From positions 1 through 29,823 of the IMG/VR virus record IMGVR_UViG_3300020548_000026: a stretch of DNA of 29,823 nucleotides. The stretch is one strand, 5' to 3'. This DNA comes from a virus. Shown here piece by piece: positions 11,877-21,200 of this stretch. The position numbers and the translations under genes are program-made. Position 1 is the stretch's first letter. Each line of letters opens with the position of its first letter. Under the pieces are notes generated by a model. It made no database searches and was not told the origin of the DNA. It saw only the letters and a list, made by a program, of their open reading frames with translations.

Positions 11877-12182
11877 ATGACAAACAATGAAATTGCGGCC
11901 ATCGTTTTCAACGAGGTCAAGAACGAGTACGGAGTTACTGCGTTCCAACTGTATAGTAAGACAAGACTTCTCCATATCCGCGAGTCTCGTCAGGTGTTTT
12001 CACATCTTATGCGTAAACATACTGATATGACGCTACTGGAAATAGGTAAGCTCATCAATAGAGACCACTCAACTGTAATACATTCTTGCAAGGTAGTGGA
12101 CTCTGACATCTCATCTAACCAGAAGTTTCGTAAGCGATACGACAGAATTAATAACAACGTAACTGATAAAATCTATGTCTAA
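11877..12182 (+). CDS. Free-standing DnaA domain IV-like DNA-binding protein
   Basis: A 101-residue protein that resembles only the C-terminal, DNA-box-binding domain of the initiator DnaA. The key element is INRDHSTVIHSCKVV (residues 60-74), the counterpart of the DnaA signature GRDHTTVLHA, preceded by a basic helix (SRQVFSHLMRKHTDMTLLEI) that forms the helix-turn-helix. There is no ATPase domain. I start at ATG 11877 rather than TTG 11859. Its stop overlaps the start of nrdA, so it is translated together with the reductase. It could bind an origin, or DnaA boxes that control nrd transcription, as DnaA does in E. coli; either is inference. Confidence 0.8.
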   Translation: MTNNEIAAIVFNEVKNEYGVTAFQLYSKTRLLHIRESRQVFSHLMRKHTDMTLLEIGKLINRDHSTVIHSCKVVDSDISSNQKFRKRYDRINNNVTDKIYV

Positions 12183-13953
12183 GAATTTTGCTGAACACCT
12201 AGGTTGGGAAATCGGTGTAGACTTCCCAGATTGGGGTAACACGGAGGAGTACGTAAAGACTATATCTCGTGGTTACTTAATCAACAACGAGAAGCCTCGT
12301 GATGCCTACTGGCGTGTCGCTAATGCGGCAGCTAATCGACTTAATCGTGCTGATTTAGCTCCTAAGTTCTTTGAGTACATCTGGAACAACTGGCTCGGTT
12401 TGGCCACCCCTGTGTTAGCTAATATGGGGACAGACCGTGGACTGCCAATCTCTTGTTTCGGTGTCGATGTGGGTGACAGCATCCACGACATCGGTATGAA
12501 GAATCTCGAGACTATGCTGCTTGCAAAGCACGGTGGAGGTGTGGGTATTGGAGTTAATATGCTGCGTGCGGCAGGCTCTCCTATCTCCAATAGCAACGGC
12601 ACAACTGATGGTGTAGTTCCATTCTGTAAGATTTACGATTCTACAATTCTTGCTACATCGCAAGGCAACGTGCGTCGTGGTGCGGCATCAGTTAACCTAA
12701 ACATTGAGCACGGAGACTTCTGGGAGTGGATTGAAATCCGAGAGCCAAAAGGTGACGTGAACCGTCAATGTCTAAACCTGCATCAGTGTGTTGTTGTGTC
12801 CGATAAGTTTATGCGTAAGCTTCAAGACGGAGACGACGAGGCACGCCGACGATGGTCTAAGGTCATCCAGAAGCGTAAGGCTACAGGTGAGCCATACATT
12901 ATGTATCGTGGCAACGTAAACAAGCAGAACCCAGAGATGTACAAGCACAACGGGCTGAAGGTCTTTATGACTAACATCTGCTCTGAGATTACGTTGTACA
13001 CTGACGAATCACATAGTTTCGTTTGCTGTCTATCTTCACTCAACCTCGCTAAGTACGATGAGTGGAAGGACACGGACGTAGTATACTATTCCACGTTCTT
13101 CTTGGACGGTGTGTTAGAGGAGTTCATCCAGAAAGCCAAGAATATGAAGGGCTTCGAAAATTCGGTTCGCTCCGCTGAAAAGGGACGGGCACTTGGTCTG
13201 GGCGTACTCGGATGGCATACTTACTTGCAGCAACGTGGAATCCCATTCGAAGGATTGCAGTCTCAGATTGAGACACGCAGAATCTTCTCGCACATTAAGA
13301 TGGAGTCTGAGCGTGCTAGCCGTGATATGGCCAAGCTGTTCGGGGAGCCATTATGGTGTCGTGGATTCGGTATGCGTAACACGCACCTTCGAGCTATCGC
13401 CCCAACTGTTTCTAATTCTAAGCTTAGCGGAAACGTGAGCGCAGGAATCGAACCGTGGGCTGCTAACGTATTCACCGAGCAATCCGCTAAGGGTACATTC
13501 ATTCGTAAGAACCCAACACTTGAGAGGGTACTTCGTCGAGTTGGAATCAACAACAAGGAGACTTGGGACCAGATTCTAGCCGATGGTGGTTCAGTTCAGA
13601 ACATCAGTGGACTCGACGGTTGGTTTTATCAGAAGGGTAAGCTTGTGTCTCAAGAGGACCTAGACCCTATGATTGACAGCGTAACTGTTAAGGATGTGTA
13701 CAAGACGTTCAAGGAAATCAATCAGTTGGACCTAGTGTATCAAGCTGGCATTCGTCAGCAGTACATCGACCAGTCTGTGTCTTTGAATCTAGCATTCCCC
13801 ACAGAGGCTACACCAAAGTGGATTAACCAAGTCCATATGGAGGCGTGGAATCAAGGAATCAAGACCTTGTACTATATGCGTACAGAGTCAGTTCTTCGTG
13901 GAGATATTGCAGTGCAAGCTATGAATCCTGACTGTTTGAGTTGCGATGGCTAG
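12175..13953 (+). CDS. nrdA: Class I ribonucleotide reductase, alpha (R1) subunit
   Basis: The catalytic subunit, 592 residues. Active-site residues are all present: C94 (PISCFGVDVGDS), the N267-x-C269-x-E271 triad (NICSEI), C284 (VCCLSSLNL) as partner of C94 in the reducible pair, Y566-Y567 (LYYMRT) of the radical path, and the C-terminal shuttle CxxC, C587 and C590, in NPDCLSCDG. It is shorter than E. coli NrdA (761 residues) and begins directly with the helical domain, without the N-terminal ATP-cone that senses dATP. The enzyme therefore probably escapes overall dATP inhibition, useful for a phage making much DNA. It overlaps its left neighbour by 8 bases and the next gene by 8. Confidence 0.95.
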   Translation: MSKNFAEHLGWEIGVDFPDWGNTEEYVKTISRGYLINNEKPRDAYWRVANAAANRLNRADLAPKFFEYIWNNWLGLATPVLANMGTDRGLPISCFGVDVGDSIHDIGMKNLETMLLAKHGGGVGIGVNMLRAAGSPISNSNGTTDGVVPFCKIYDSTILATSQGNVRRGAASVNLNIEHGDFWEWIEIREPKGDVNRQCLNLHQCVVVSDKFMRKLQDGDDEARRRWSKVIQKRKATGEPYIMYRGNVNKQNPEMYKHNGLKVFMTNICSEITLYTDESHSFVCCLSSLNLAKYDEWKDTDVVYYSTFFLDGVLEEFIQKAKNMKGFENSVRSAEKGRALGLGVLGWHTYLQQRGIPFEGLQSQIETRRIFSHIKMESERASRDMAKLFGEPLWCRGFGMRNTHLRAIAPTVSNSKLSGNVSAGIEPWAANVFTEQSAKGTFIRKNPTLERVLRRVGINNKETWDQILADGGSVQNISGLDGWFYQKGKLVSQEDLDPMIDSVTVKDVYKTFKEINQLDLVYQAGIRQQYIDQSVSLNLAFPTEATPKWINQVHMEAWNQGIKTLYYMRTESVLRGDIAVQAMNPDCLSCDG

Positions 13954-14086
13954 ACCTTGTAGTAATCACGCTCGTGAACTGGATTGGGCCGAAGAAGAGG
14001 AGGCGCTAAATAAGCGTATCGACATCATCGGTCAGAACGGAAACACTGGGGAACACTACCCTGAGTACGAGCAGTACGATAAATAG
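13946..14086 (+). CDS. Small acidic protein downstream of nrdA (46 aa)
   Basis: An ATG at 13946, inside the end of nrdA (ATGGCTAG overlap), opens a 46-residue frame ending TAG at 14084-14086. The protein is acidic: ELDWAEEEEALNKRIDII then NTGEHYPEYEQYDK. Overlap with an essential gene and good codon structure support translation. Its single Cys (C5) and lack of CxxC argue against a glutaredoxin-like reductant, which one might have expected here. Function unknown; a reductase-associated accessory protein is possible from position only. Confidence 0.55.
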   Translation: MARPCSNHARELDWAEEEEALNKRIDIIGQNGNTGEHYPEYEQYDK

Positions 14087-14176
14087 TGGGCTAATTGAAT
14101 GTTCATAAGCTTCGGATGTCTTCGAAGTAATGGGCTATCCTCCCTCGTAGGGCAACACTGTTTCAATTTAAGCCCA
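14087..14176 (+). ncRNA. Structured RNA candidate (three-way junction)
   Basis: TGGGCT+AATTGAA (14087-14099) pairs with TTCAATT (14162-14168) and AGCCCA (14171-14176), a 13-base-pair helix with a two-base bulge. Inside it are two hairpins: CTTCG/CGAAG (14110-14114, 14123-14127) and CCCT/AGGG (14142-14145, 14149-14152). The seven bases TGGGCTA recur at 14131-14137, so the AGCCCA strand has two alternative partners, as in a switch. The element starts right after the stop codon of the 13946 gene and precedes a tRNA. It matches no RNA family I can recognise; it has no T-arm and is not a tRNA. Confidence 0.5.
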
Positions 14177-14232
14177 TAAAGAGTATTTACAGTTAAGGAT
14201 AGCAAAGACTGACTACTCGGAAAGACGAGTAT

Positions 14233-14306
14233 GTCCCCATAGCTCAACTGGACAGAGCAACGCACTTCTAATGCGTAGGTTTCAGGTTCGACTCCTGATG
14301 GGGATG
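14233..14306 (+). tRNA. tRNA-Arg(UCU)
   Basis: A complete cloverleaf: acceptor GTCCCCA/TGGGGAT (14233-14239 and 14299-14305, G-T as the first pair), D-stem GCTC/GAGC, anticodon stem ACGCA/TGCGT with loop CTTCTAA and anticodon TCT (14267-14269), T-stem TCAGG/CCTGA with loop TTCGACT, and discriminator G (14306). CCA is not encoded. UCU reads AGA and AGG. A small hairpin TACTCG/CGAGTA (14214-14219, 14226-14231) lies directly before the 5' end and may aid processing. Confidence 0.95.
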
Positions 14307-14308
14307 CT

Positions 14309-14340
14309 ATTGCATATGTCGACTACGCTTACTATCTTTG
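14309..14340 (+). promoter_or_regulatory. Bacteroidetes-type promoter upstream of the zinc-protein gene
   Basis: ATTG (14309-14312; one mismatch to TTTG), a 20-base spacer and TATCTTTG (14333-14340; perfect TAnnTTTG). The ATG at 14365 follows 24 bases later, the same distance as at the promoter before 4839. The leader contains a small hairpin CAACT/AGTTG (about 14345-14361). Confidence 0.7.
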
Positions 14341-14364
14341 TAAACAACTGTAGAATAGTTGATT

Positions 14365-14574
14365 ATGAAGACGTGCAATAAGTGTAAGCAAGAACGACGC
14401 AATGAGTTCTTCGCTTGGAAGAACAAAGAAGAAGGCTTACGCCACTCTACCTGCAAATTCTGCTACGCGGAGTTCTCTCGTCAGTGGAGAAAGAAGCGCA
14501 AGCAAGAGTTTGAAGAAGAGGTGAACTCACCTACCTTTTGGGAGCGAGTTGTCTCTTTCATTACAGGTTCCTAA
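14365..14574 (+). CDS. Small zinc-binding protein, CxxC-x22-CxxC (69 aa)
   Basis: Start at ATG 14365 (an in-frame TTG two codons earlier is less likely). C4/C7 (CNKC) and C30/C33 (CKFC) form a treble-clef or zinc-ribbon-like site, followed by a strongly basic helix (SRQWRKKRKQEFEEE). This 'CxxC..K....F....dGLr..CK.C' plan is seen in small phage proteins and in the zinc-binding N-terminal parts of some HNH endonucleases; the HNH catalytic residues are absent here. DNA or RNA binding is inferred. It has its own promoter and is the last rightward gene before the converging hairpin. Confidence 0.75.
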   Translation: MKTCNKCKQERRNEFFAWKNKEEGLRHSTCKFCYAEFSRQWRKKRKQEFEEEVNSPTFWERVVSFITGS

Positions 14575-14620
14575 GCAATTGTAGCGACACTCAGTAGGTC
14601 TTATTGAGCAGTACCGAATA

Positions 14621-14639
14621 GGCCCCTCATAGTGGGGCT
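14621..14639. terminator. Hairpin between converging gene blocks
   Basis: GCCCC (14622-14626) pairs with GGGGC (14634-14638) around TCATAGT, with an added G-T pair outside. A further overlapping inverted repeat, AGGCCC (14620-14625) with GGGCCT (14650-14655), offers an alternative fold. The downstream sequence on the plus strand (CTTCGTGTTT) has only a weak T-run, so termination strength is uncertain, but the location between convergent stops (14574 and 14654) suits a two-way terminator. Confidence 0.55.
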
Positions 14640-14653
14640 CTTCGTGTTTGGGC

Positions 14654-14794
14654 CTAACCCTGCCCACGACTCAACTTCTTGTATAACTTAGAAGATTTGA
14701 GTTGTGAGTTTTTAGTTTTGGCGTGTACTCCGGGACGCTTTCTCTTTGGCTTTGCTTGGAATACAGCAGCAGTTTGCGCTTTTAGTTTTGCCAT
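14654..14794 (-). CDS. Short basic phage protein with KRPGVHAKTK motif (46 aa)
   Basis: On the minus strand an ATG at 14794, immediately after the stop of the spanin gene, opens a 46-residue frame ending at 14654. The protein is extremely basic and likely disordered, with the core KPKRKRPGVHAKTKNSQLKS and the ending YKKLSRGQG. I recall very similar short proteins ('KRPGVHAKTK.S..K.SK.YKK...GQG') from many Bacteroidetes phages, always uncharacterised. That conservation makes this a real gene despite its length. It could be a DNA- or RNA-binding or minor virion protein. It is the last gene of the leftward block. Confidence 0.75.
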   Translation of the reverse strand: MAKLKAQTAAVFQAKPKRKRPGVHAKTKNSQLKSSKLYKKLSRGQG

Positions 14795-15220
14795 CTATTT
14801 GGTGAATCTGTATATGAACATCATTATAACAAGCGCCGAAGCTAAGAACACAAGTAAATAATTCTTTACTTTGTCCGCCATACCAACGCTCTTCTCGACA
14901 AACTGAGGAGGGCAGTCTACCTGCACCTCTCTTGGGACTTCAATTTCCTTGACTTTCGTTTTTACGATAATCTTGTCTTGGAATTTTGTGATTACGACAC
15001 GCACAGTGTCGTTGTCTATCACAGACGAATCTCCTGCCTCTGGGACGCTTACTGTGTCAACCAGATATACTGGTGGAGTCACAATCGTATCCCATATCGT
15101 AACAACCGTGGGCTTCAAAATCGAAGGGTCTTTCTGGACCGCTTTCTTTAGATGCCATCCTGCTGAGCATCCACTGAGCAAAAGGACTGATAGACAAATC
15201 AAACATAACTTATTGAACAT
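14795..15220 (-). CDS. Probable unimolecular spanin (lipoprotein with C-terminal membrane helix)
   Basis: Unimolecular spanins (for example T1 gp11) join the outer and inner membranes and fuse them in the last step of lysis. This 141-residue protein has both anchors: an N-terminal signal with lipobox LSGC (residues 15-18, lipidated C18) and a C-terminal membrane helix (about 120-137, LLVFLASALVIMMFIYRF). Between them is a periplasmic domain rich in beta-type valine and threonine stretches. I use ATG 15220; an in-frame TTG at 15226 adds two residues. It lies last but one in the late block. No endolysin or holin is visible in the window, so they must be elsewhere. Confidence 0.75.
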   Translation of the reverse strand: MFNKLCLICLSVLLLSGCSAGWHLKKAVQKDPSILKPTVVTIWDTIVTPPVYLVDTVSVPEAGDSSVIDNDTVRVVITKFQDKIIVKTKVKEIEVPREVQVDCPPQFVEKSVGMADKVKNYLLVFLASALVIMMFIYRFTK

Positions 15221-15223
15221 AAG

Positions 15224-15231
15224 CAAATTTA
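15224..15231 (-). promoter_or_regulatory. TAAATTTG element directly before the spanin start
   Basis: On the minus strand TAAATTTG, a perfect TAnnTTTG element, ends three bases before the spanin ATG at 15220. No TTTG lies at the expected upstream distance. If functional, it would give a leaderless or nearly leaderless message. It may be chance in an AT-rich stretch. Confidence 0.3.
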
Positions 15232-15237
15232 CGAATT

Positions 15238-18200
15238 TTACTTCTTTCTTAATCTGTCGTACTCGTACTTGAACTTAGCAGAGAAACTGTATCCAGACTC
15301 TTGATAGATTTGTTTTCTAAGGTCTAGTAGCTCATCATCGCTCATATCTCCGTAAAGCAAGTAAACTTTTTTCGCTCTAGCTTCTTCATCTTTTGAGTAT
15401 ATAATCTCATTAGTATTTTGAGACGCTGAACGCTTCTTGGCAGCAGTTAAGAACGAATCTCTATAGTACATTGCGTCAACAACATTGGACTTCTTAACTT
15501 CTTCCACTTGAAGCTTAGCCTTATTAAGGATATCCTTTTTATCAGCTTCAGTTTCAGCTTTGATGTAATCTAGACCAAGTTCCTGAGCTGAGTCTCTAAT
15601 TTTCATACGCTTACTTCCTGACTCTTGGTCGATACGCATAAGGTCTTCCTTTTGATTGTATACCTTCCAGTCTGGGTTTGTCTCACCCCATAGGGATTTA
15701 CTTACCGACATTCCATTTTTTCCAAGAGCAGCTACGACTTTAGATGCGGCTGACTTGCTTTCTGCGGCAGACATATCATTGTCGAGTGGCACAACTGATG
15801 TAATAATATCTAGCAGTCCGTATGTAGCACCAACAACTAACGACGAGCTTGGGCTAGTTATAACTTTCTCAACTGACGCCTTAAGTCGAGCAGGTGATAC
15901 ACCGCTCTTCTCTCCAGTGGTTAACTCTTGAAGCTCCCCAGTAACCTTTCCGATAACTTTGTAGAATCTCTCTACATTGGGGTCATTGATGCCCTCGTCC
16001 ATAGGTAGAATCTCGTTGAAGTCCATAGTGACAGCACGGTCCCTGAATAGGTCGTAGTTGGTTAGATAGGTCAGCGCCATACTGATAGATGGGACTGATG
16101 ATGTAATCTCAGACAGTGATGCTCCAGTAGGCATAGCACTCTTAACAGAGTTTAACGCATAACCAAGCAAGTCATCAGACGGAGAATACTTATCGTTACC
16201 CGTAATAGATGCAAGAGCATAACCATTCATAATGTCCATCAGTGCGAAGAATGGGACCATCTGTTGTGGCTTAGCAATCTTTATGTATGCCCTTCTCTCT
16301 TTGCCCTTCTCGTCAGTGTACTTGGTTGGAAGCATAATAATGAAGTAGCGAAGCTTAACTTCATCTGGAATTTCATCCATATCGTCATCACCTACGAGAG
16401 CATTAACCATAGCAAGTATCATCATACCAGCCTGAGCCTGCAAGAACTTAGAAGCAAACTTTTTTGGGTTGGCTCTAATGTAGTCAGCAGATACTCTGAA
16501 GCCTTGGAAGGCAGAGTTGATGTATGGCTTGAATACCTCAAGTCCCTTAGTAAGGTTACCTCCTTGAGCGAAGTCAATGATAGAACGAGCTTTGTTTACT
16601 GCCTTAGCCTTGATTAGTTCTAGGTCGTCACCAGTAGGCTCCTGACCGTACTTGCTTTCAAACTCAGCTGCTGCGTCGTCTCTGAATTTCTTGTATACAG
16701 CTACACGGAATCCAACTTCGGAAATCTCACCTATACTAGACAGTCTGTCTACGAACTTATCCAGCTTGCCCTTGTCTGCTCGGAGTGAACCCGGACGGCC
16801 ATCAGTTGATAGGAAGTCCATACCGCCACCCATCTCCATATATTCTTGGAAGTACTTGTCGTCAGCCTTAAACGACTTAACTCCCTTAAGGAAATCCCTC
16901 ATAAGGTTGTACGAACCAAAGTAGATATTCTGATTATCGTAAACATCAGTGAAGAACAAGATGTGTCCGAAGTCACGAGGTAAGTTCCTCACAATGAACA
17001 ATGGGTTGGCACGTGTAGCCAATAGCTTCAACAGTGCAGAACCAGTGATGTAACTGATTGCCTTAGTTGTCTTAGGTCCAAACTCTAAGAGTCTGTTGGC
17101 TCCATCCCACTCACGCTTAAGGTCAGTACGAAGCTGGAACTTGGACTGCGCGCCATTCTCGTAGAAATATACAGTCTCAAAACCAGTTGACGCATCACCG
17201 CTAGGGTCTTGCGGTTTCACCCACTCCCTATTTGTGTTATCTAGGGCAGCCTTAAACAACGCCTTATTTGCTCGGTTCTTTAGGATTCTAGACGATGCTG
17301 AGGCAGCGTATGCAGCAAGCAAGAATCTAGAGTCCATAATCGTATCGTCAGCACTACCTTCTCTGATGGCCTTAACTTGGTCTCCACTCAATCCGTAATC
17401 ACGTACTGATACATCGTTATCACCGAAGTCAAATGCGTGGTTCAGGAACACACGTGGAGAGTAGTCAAAGTCTTTAATCTTGTCGTACAACTCTTTAGTG
17501 ATGAGACCATTCTTGTATACGTCGTCAAGGATGCTTCTAAACTCAGCGAAGTATGCATCAGCACGCTTGTTAAGCTCCTCGAAGTTTGCAACTTCTCTAG
17601 ATAGTCTGCTAAGTTCTGCAATCGCTCCCTCTTTGTCGATGTATGAATTGTTCTTTCTATCCTGAGTGTGGCGAGGACGATTCGTTTCAGCAAGCAAACC
17701 TTGAAGTCTCTCGAATTCAGCAGTTGCTTTCTCGAGTTCAGCCTTAAGCTTATTCTTCTTCTCTACGTTTACGTTGCTAGCTAGCGATGCCACTCTAGAT
17801 GAGGCATAGTCCATATCGACCTTAGCCTGAGCCAACTGCTCGGTAATACTAGCTCTCCTGTCGTCAAACGACTGGTCAACCTCGATTACACGACGAAGGA
17901 ATACAATCTTATTGAGAGCCTTAACGGCATCCTCAGATAGTCCTCCGAAAATCTTTCTATCGGCTTTGTTTACAGAATACTTTGCACGAGCACTTGCTCC
18001 AGCCTTGTTCACAAGAAAATCATAGGCTCCGTCAACTCTTGCGTTCAGAAGCTCACGCTTGATGTTAGACTGCCTATCAAACAGTGCATTGCGAAGCTTT
18101 CTTACATTGAATACGCTCTTGTACCAAGGCTCTTCGTAAACCCTGTCCTCGAACTGCTTGTAGATGTTGTCAATGTTTGCGGCAGCAACTCTCTTGGGTC

Positions 18201-21200
18201 CCATACTGCCGTCCAAGAAGTCATTGTATACTTCTCTAGCTGAGTAGTCAGATACTCCGAGCTGAGACATTAGGTTAACAAACTCATCCTCAGAGATGCG
18301 AGGCACGAGTCTTCCATTAGTATAATCAGATACACTCTTTAGGTAATCGTACTCGTTGCCTCCAGCTTGCAGGCGGCTCATACCTTTCTGCATAGCCTCT
18401 GGAGTAATCGTGAATCCGAAGTTGCGAAGAGTCTCTACTACCTTTTTGAATGTTTCTGGACTCCAAGCGTTCAAGTAGTGAATCTTGTGGACTCTATCTA
18501 CCTTATATCCATCGTCAGTAAACAGTTTTGCATCCTCGCTACCTTTCTTCTTGGTGTGGTCAGCGAATCGAACCTCAAATGTTCTAGCAATCTCCTTGTC
18601 TGCGTCTCCACCTTTAAACTTTAAGTATCTACCAGAGCTTGCGTCTGAGTCATTCTTTACTACATCAGTGTACTCGAGCAAGAAGCGCATATTCTTCTTT
18701 GGCTCGTTCTGTAGCGAGTTATAGATTGCGTTAAACGCATTGAAGGAGTTAAGGTTAGACTTGTCTACAAGCTGATATTTCTCCTTAAGCTTGGCTTTGT
18801 TGCTTATTTTTTCTTCGGCTTCGGAAAGAAGTCGATGTAGGTTTTCCCAAGATTTTCCTTTGTAGCGTTGCGAATTCCGTGCTTCGCCAATAATTCGTCC
18901 ATAGTCAGACTCTTGGATGAATCTGACGTCGGCTTGTTGGGTTGTGAGTTCTGCATCTTTAGTTAGATTGTTTTCTTTTACGAAGTTAAAGAACTTGCTT
19001 ATGTTTTCCAAGTATTCATCAAGAGAAAGTCCCCAAGATTCTATTTGAGTATTCCAAGCGAATGATATTCTGTTCTTTCCTGACTCGATGGTGTACGAGA
19101 ATCCAGCGTTGAGACCCATCTCGTCAATCTTGTCGAGTAGTGACTTCTGAGCCTTAGTCTCAAGGTTGATTTCAGTGAGAAGACCAGTTCCTTTCTCGTC
19201 TACTCTTGAGATGAGTGCTGAGTTTTGAATCTCTTTAGCCAATGCCCCGTTAAGTGCCGCAATCAGTTCAGCATCATCCATAGAGATAGAAGCTTCAATT
19301 CGACTTGAAGTCTCTACGGTAACTCTACCTGTTTCGAAGTTTCTGTATCCACCGATGTTATCGTACTGCTTGATTGTCTCAGCGAGGTTAGGGTCGAAAG
19401 CATCTACGATTCTAGTCTGCTCTTTCTTTAGGGCCACGTATGCTTCATCACTCTTAAATGCGGCCTTAGCTTCATCTACGTTTGTAATCTTAGTCTCAAC
19501 ATATGGCGCGGCACTGATTGAGAACGCCCTAAGGCTGTTAGCAACCTTAGCTTTACGTCTAACCTCAGTAATGGCTTGAGCTTGCTCTTCTTTGGTTCTA
19601 GTACTCTTTTTAGACTTAGCAGAACTCACATACATAGAGCCAGCAACAGATGTGGCAACAGACGTAGGGCTACCCGAGGCAGAAACAAACTGTTGCTCTG
19701 AAAATATCTTATCTACGTAATATTTACCATCAAGTAAGAATGGGTCCTCACCGTGGAACTTACTGTTGAACTGCGGGTGTACGAATTTACCATCCTTACT
19801 CTTAGACAGGTATTCTTGTGCGCCCATATACGGGTCATTCACAAAGAACCCACTCAATGAGTACCCACTGTCTCCGTCACCCTTAAGGTTGTCAACGATA
19901 TTCTTATCTAAGTACTCGCTAAAGAACGCCTTATTATTGAATCCAGCTCTAAGTAGTGCATTTTTAGCAGCTGCGCCCGGACCAGATACCGCCTGTACTC
20001 CCGGGATGAAATTCTCAAGGAAATCACGACGAGTCTTGAAGTCCATCTTATCGTTTGAAGAAACCAAGCGCTGTAGCGCATCGTGTCCTTCTTTAGTCGT
20101 GAAGTCACTGCTTTGAACAGCTTCAGAAAGCATTCTAATCTTTTTGATTGTAGCTTGTCTGATGGCCTTGTTTTTCTCGTAATCGCTTTTGCCTTCCTTG
20201 CTGGCGATGTTCTTCTCAAGCTTGGCCACTTCCTTCTCAACGAAGTCGTTAAGCGAGCTCTTGAATTCTGACTGAGAAATATCTCCAGACTCAATAGCCT
20301 TAGAGATTCCATCAGCAAAGAACTTAGCCCCGTATGCGTTACCAAAGGCAGCACCCGGAGATTGAATCATAACGAATACAGATACTGGCTTTCCAACGTG
20401 TTCTGGATTAGAAGCATCTCGCTCTTCGGCTACACGCTTGATAAGGTCACCGAGCTCAGTAACCTTGTTATCCGCCGATGCAGCGAAGCCAATTTTATCG
20501 TCAATGTTCTGCTTGATAAATGAGTATCCAAAACCTCCGTAAACATCTTGACCGTCAGCCGCGTGACGGATGGCTGTTCCGTCTGAGTTGATGATTACGA
20601 ATGCACCGCCTGAACGCTCAAGGACAGAGTCCATAGATAGTTTGTCTTTAACATCGACAACCTCTACGTTCTTAGGCATTTCATCATTGAACGAGATATC
20701 TACAGGCGTGAACTGCTGCTTCTTATTTGTGGGTCCTCCATCGTATACGCCTCGTGCTATTACAGAGCCGAGCTCTAGGTCTTCCACGTTAACTGCTACA
20801 CCACCGCCAAGCGAGTTAGAGATTGAACGCATAGCATCAATCAGTTGGGCGCTAGTGGGGGCTACATTGAACTTAGTGCCGAGAAACTTATTGATTATCT
20901 CAAGGAACTTAGTGGCGAGCGAGCGCTTAACCTCAATGTCAATCTGATTTGACGCAATGAGTGATGACAGCTCAGTAACAAACTCATCGTCTAGTTCTGC
21001 CTCAGAAGCACCCATAGCTTGATACTTCTCAATGAAGTTACCCATATACTGGGTAAGCGCCTTGTCTTTGAGTATAGCACTACGAAGCGTCTTAGCTAAC
21101 TTCTTGGTCCCTTCTACTCCGAGTATATCTGGTGCTACTTCGTGGACTGCTTCGTGGTAAACAGTGTTTGAAGCGATGGCTGGTACGAACAAGTGAATCT

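Noticed and set aside
14087-14176. A second tRNA (90 bases, Leu/Ser-like length)
   Set aside because: The closing stem looks like an acceptor stem, but there is no T-arm, no GTTC loop and the internal stems are misplaced.
14365-14574. HNH homing endonuclease
   Set aside because: Only the CxxC pairs are present; no HNH His/Asn residues follow and the protein is just 69 residues.
14679-14861. 60-residue plus-strand frame with hydrophobic stretches
   Set aside because: It is antisense to the 46-aa basic protein and the end of the spanin gene, both better supported by conserved-looking motifs, and it lies beyond the converging hairpin.
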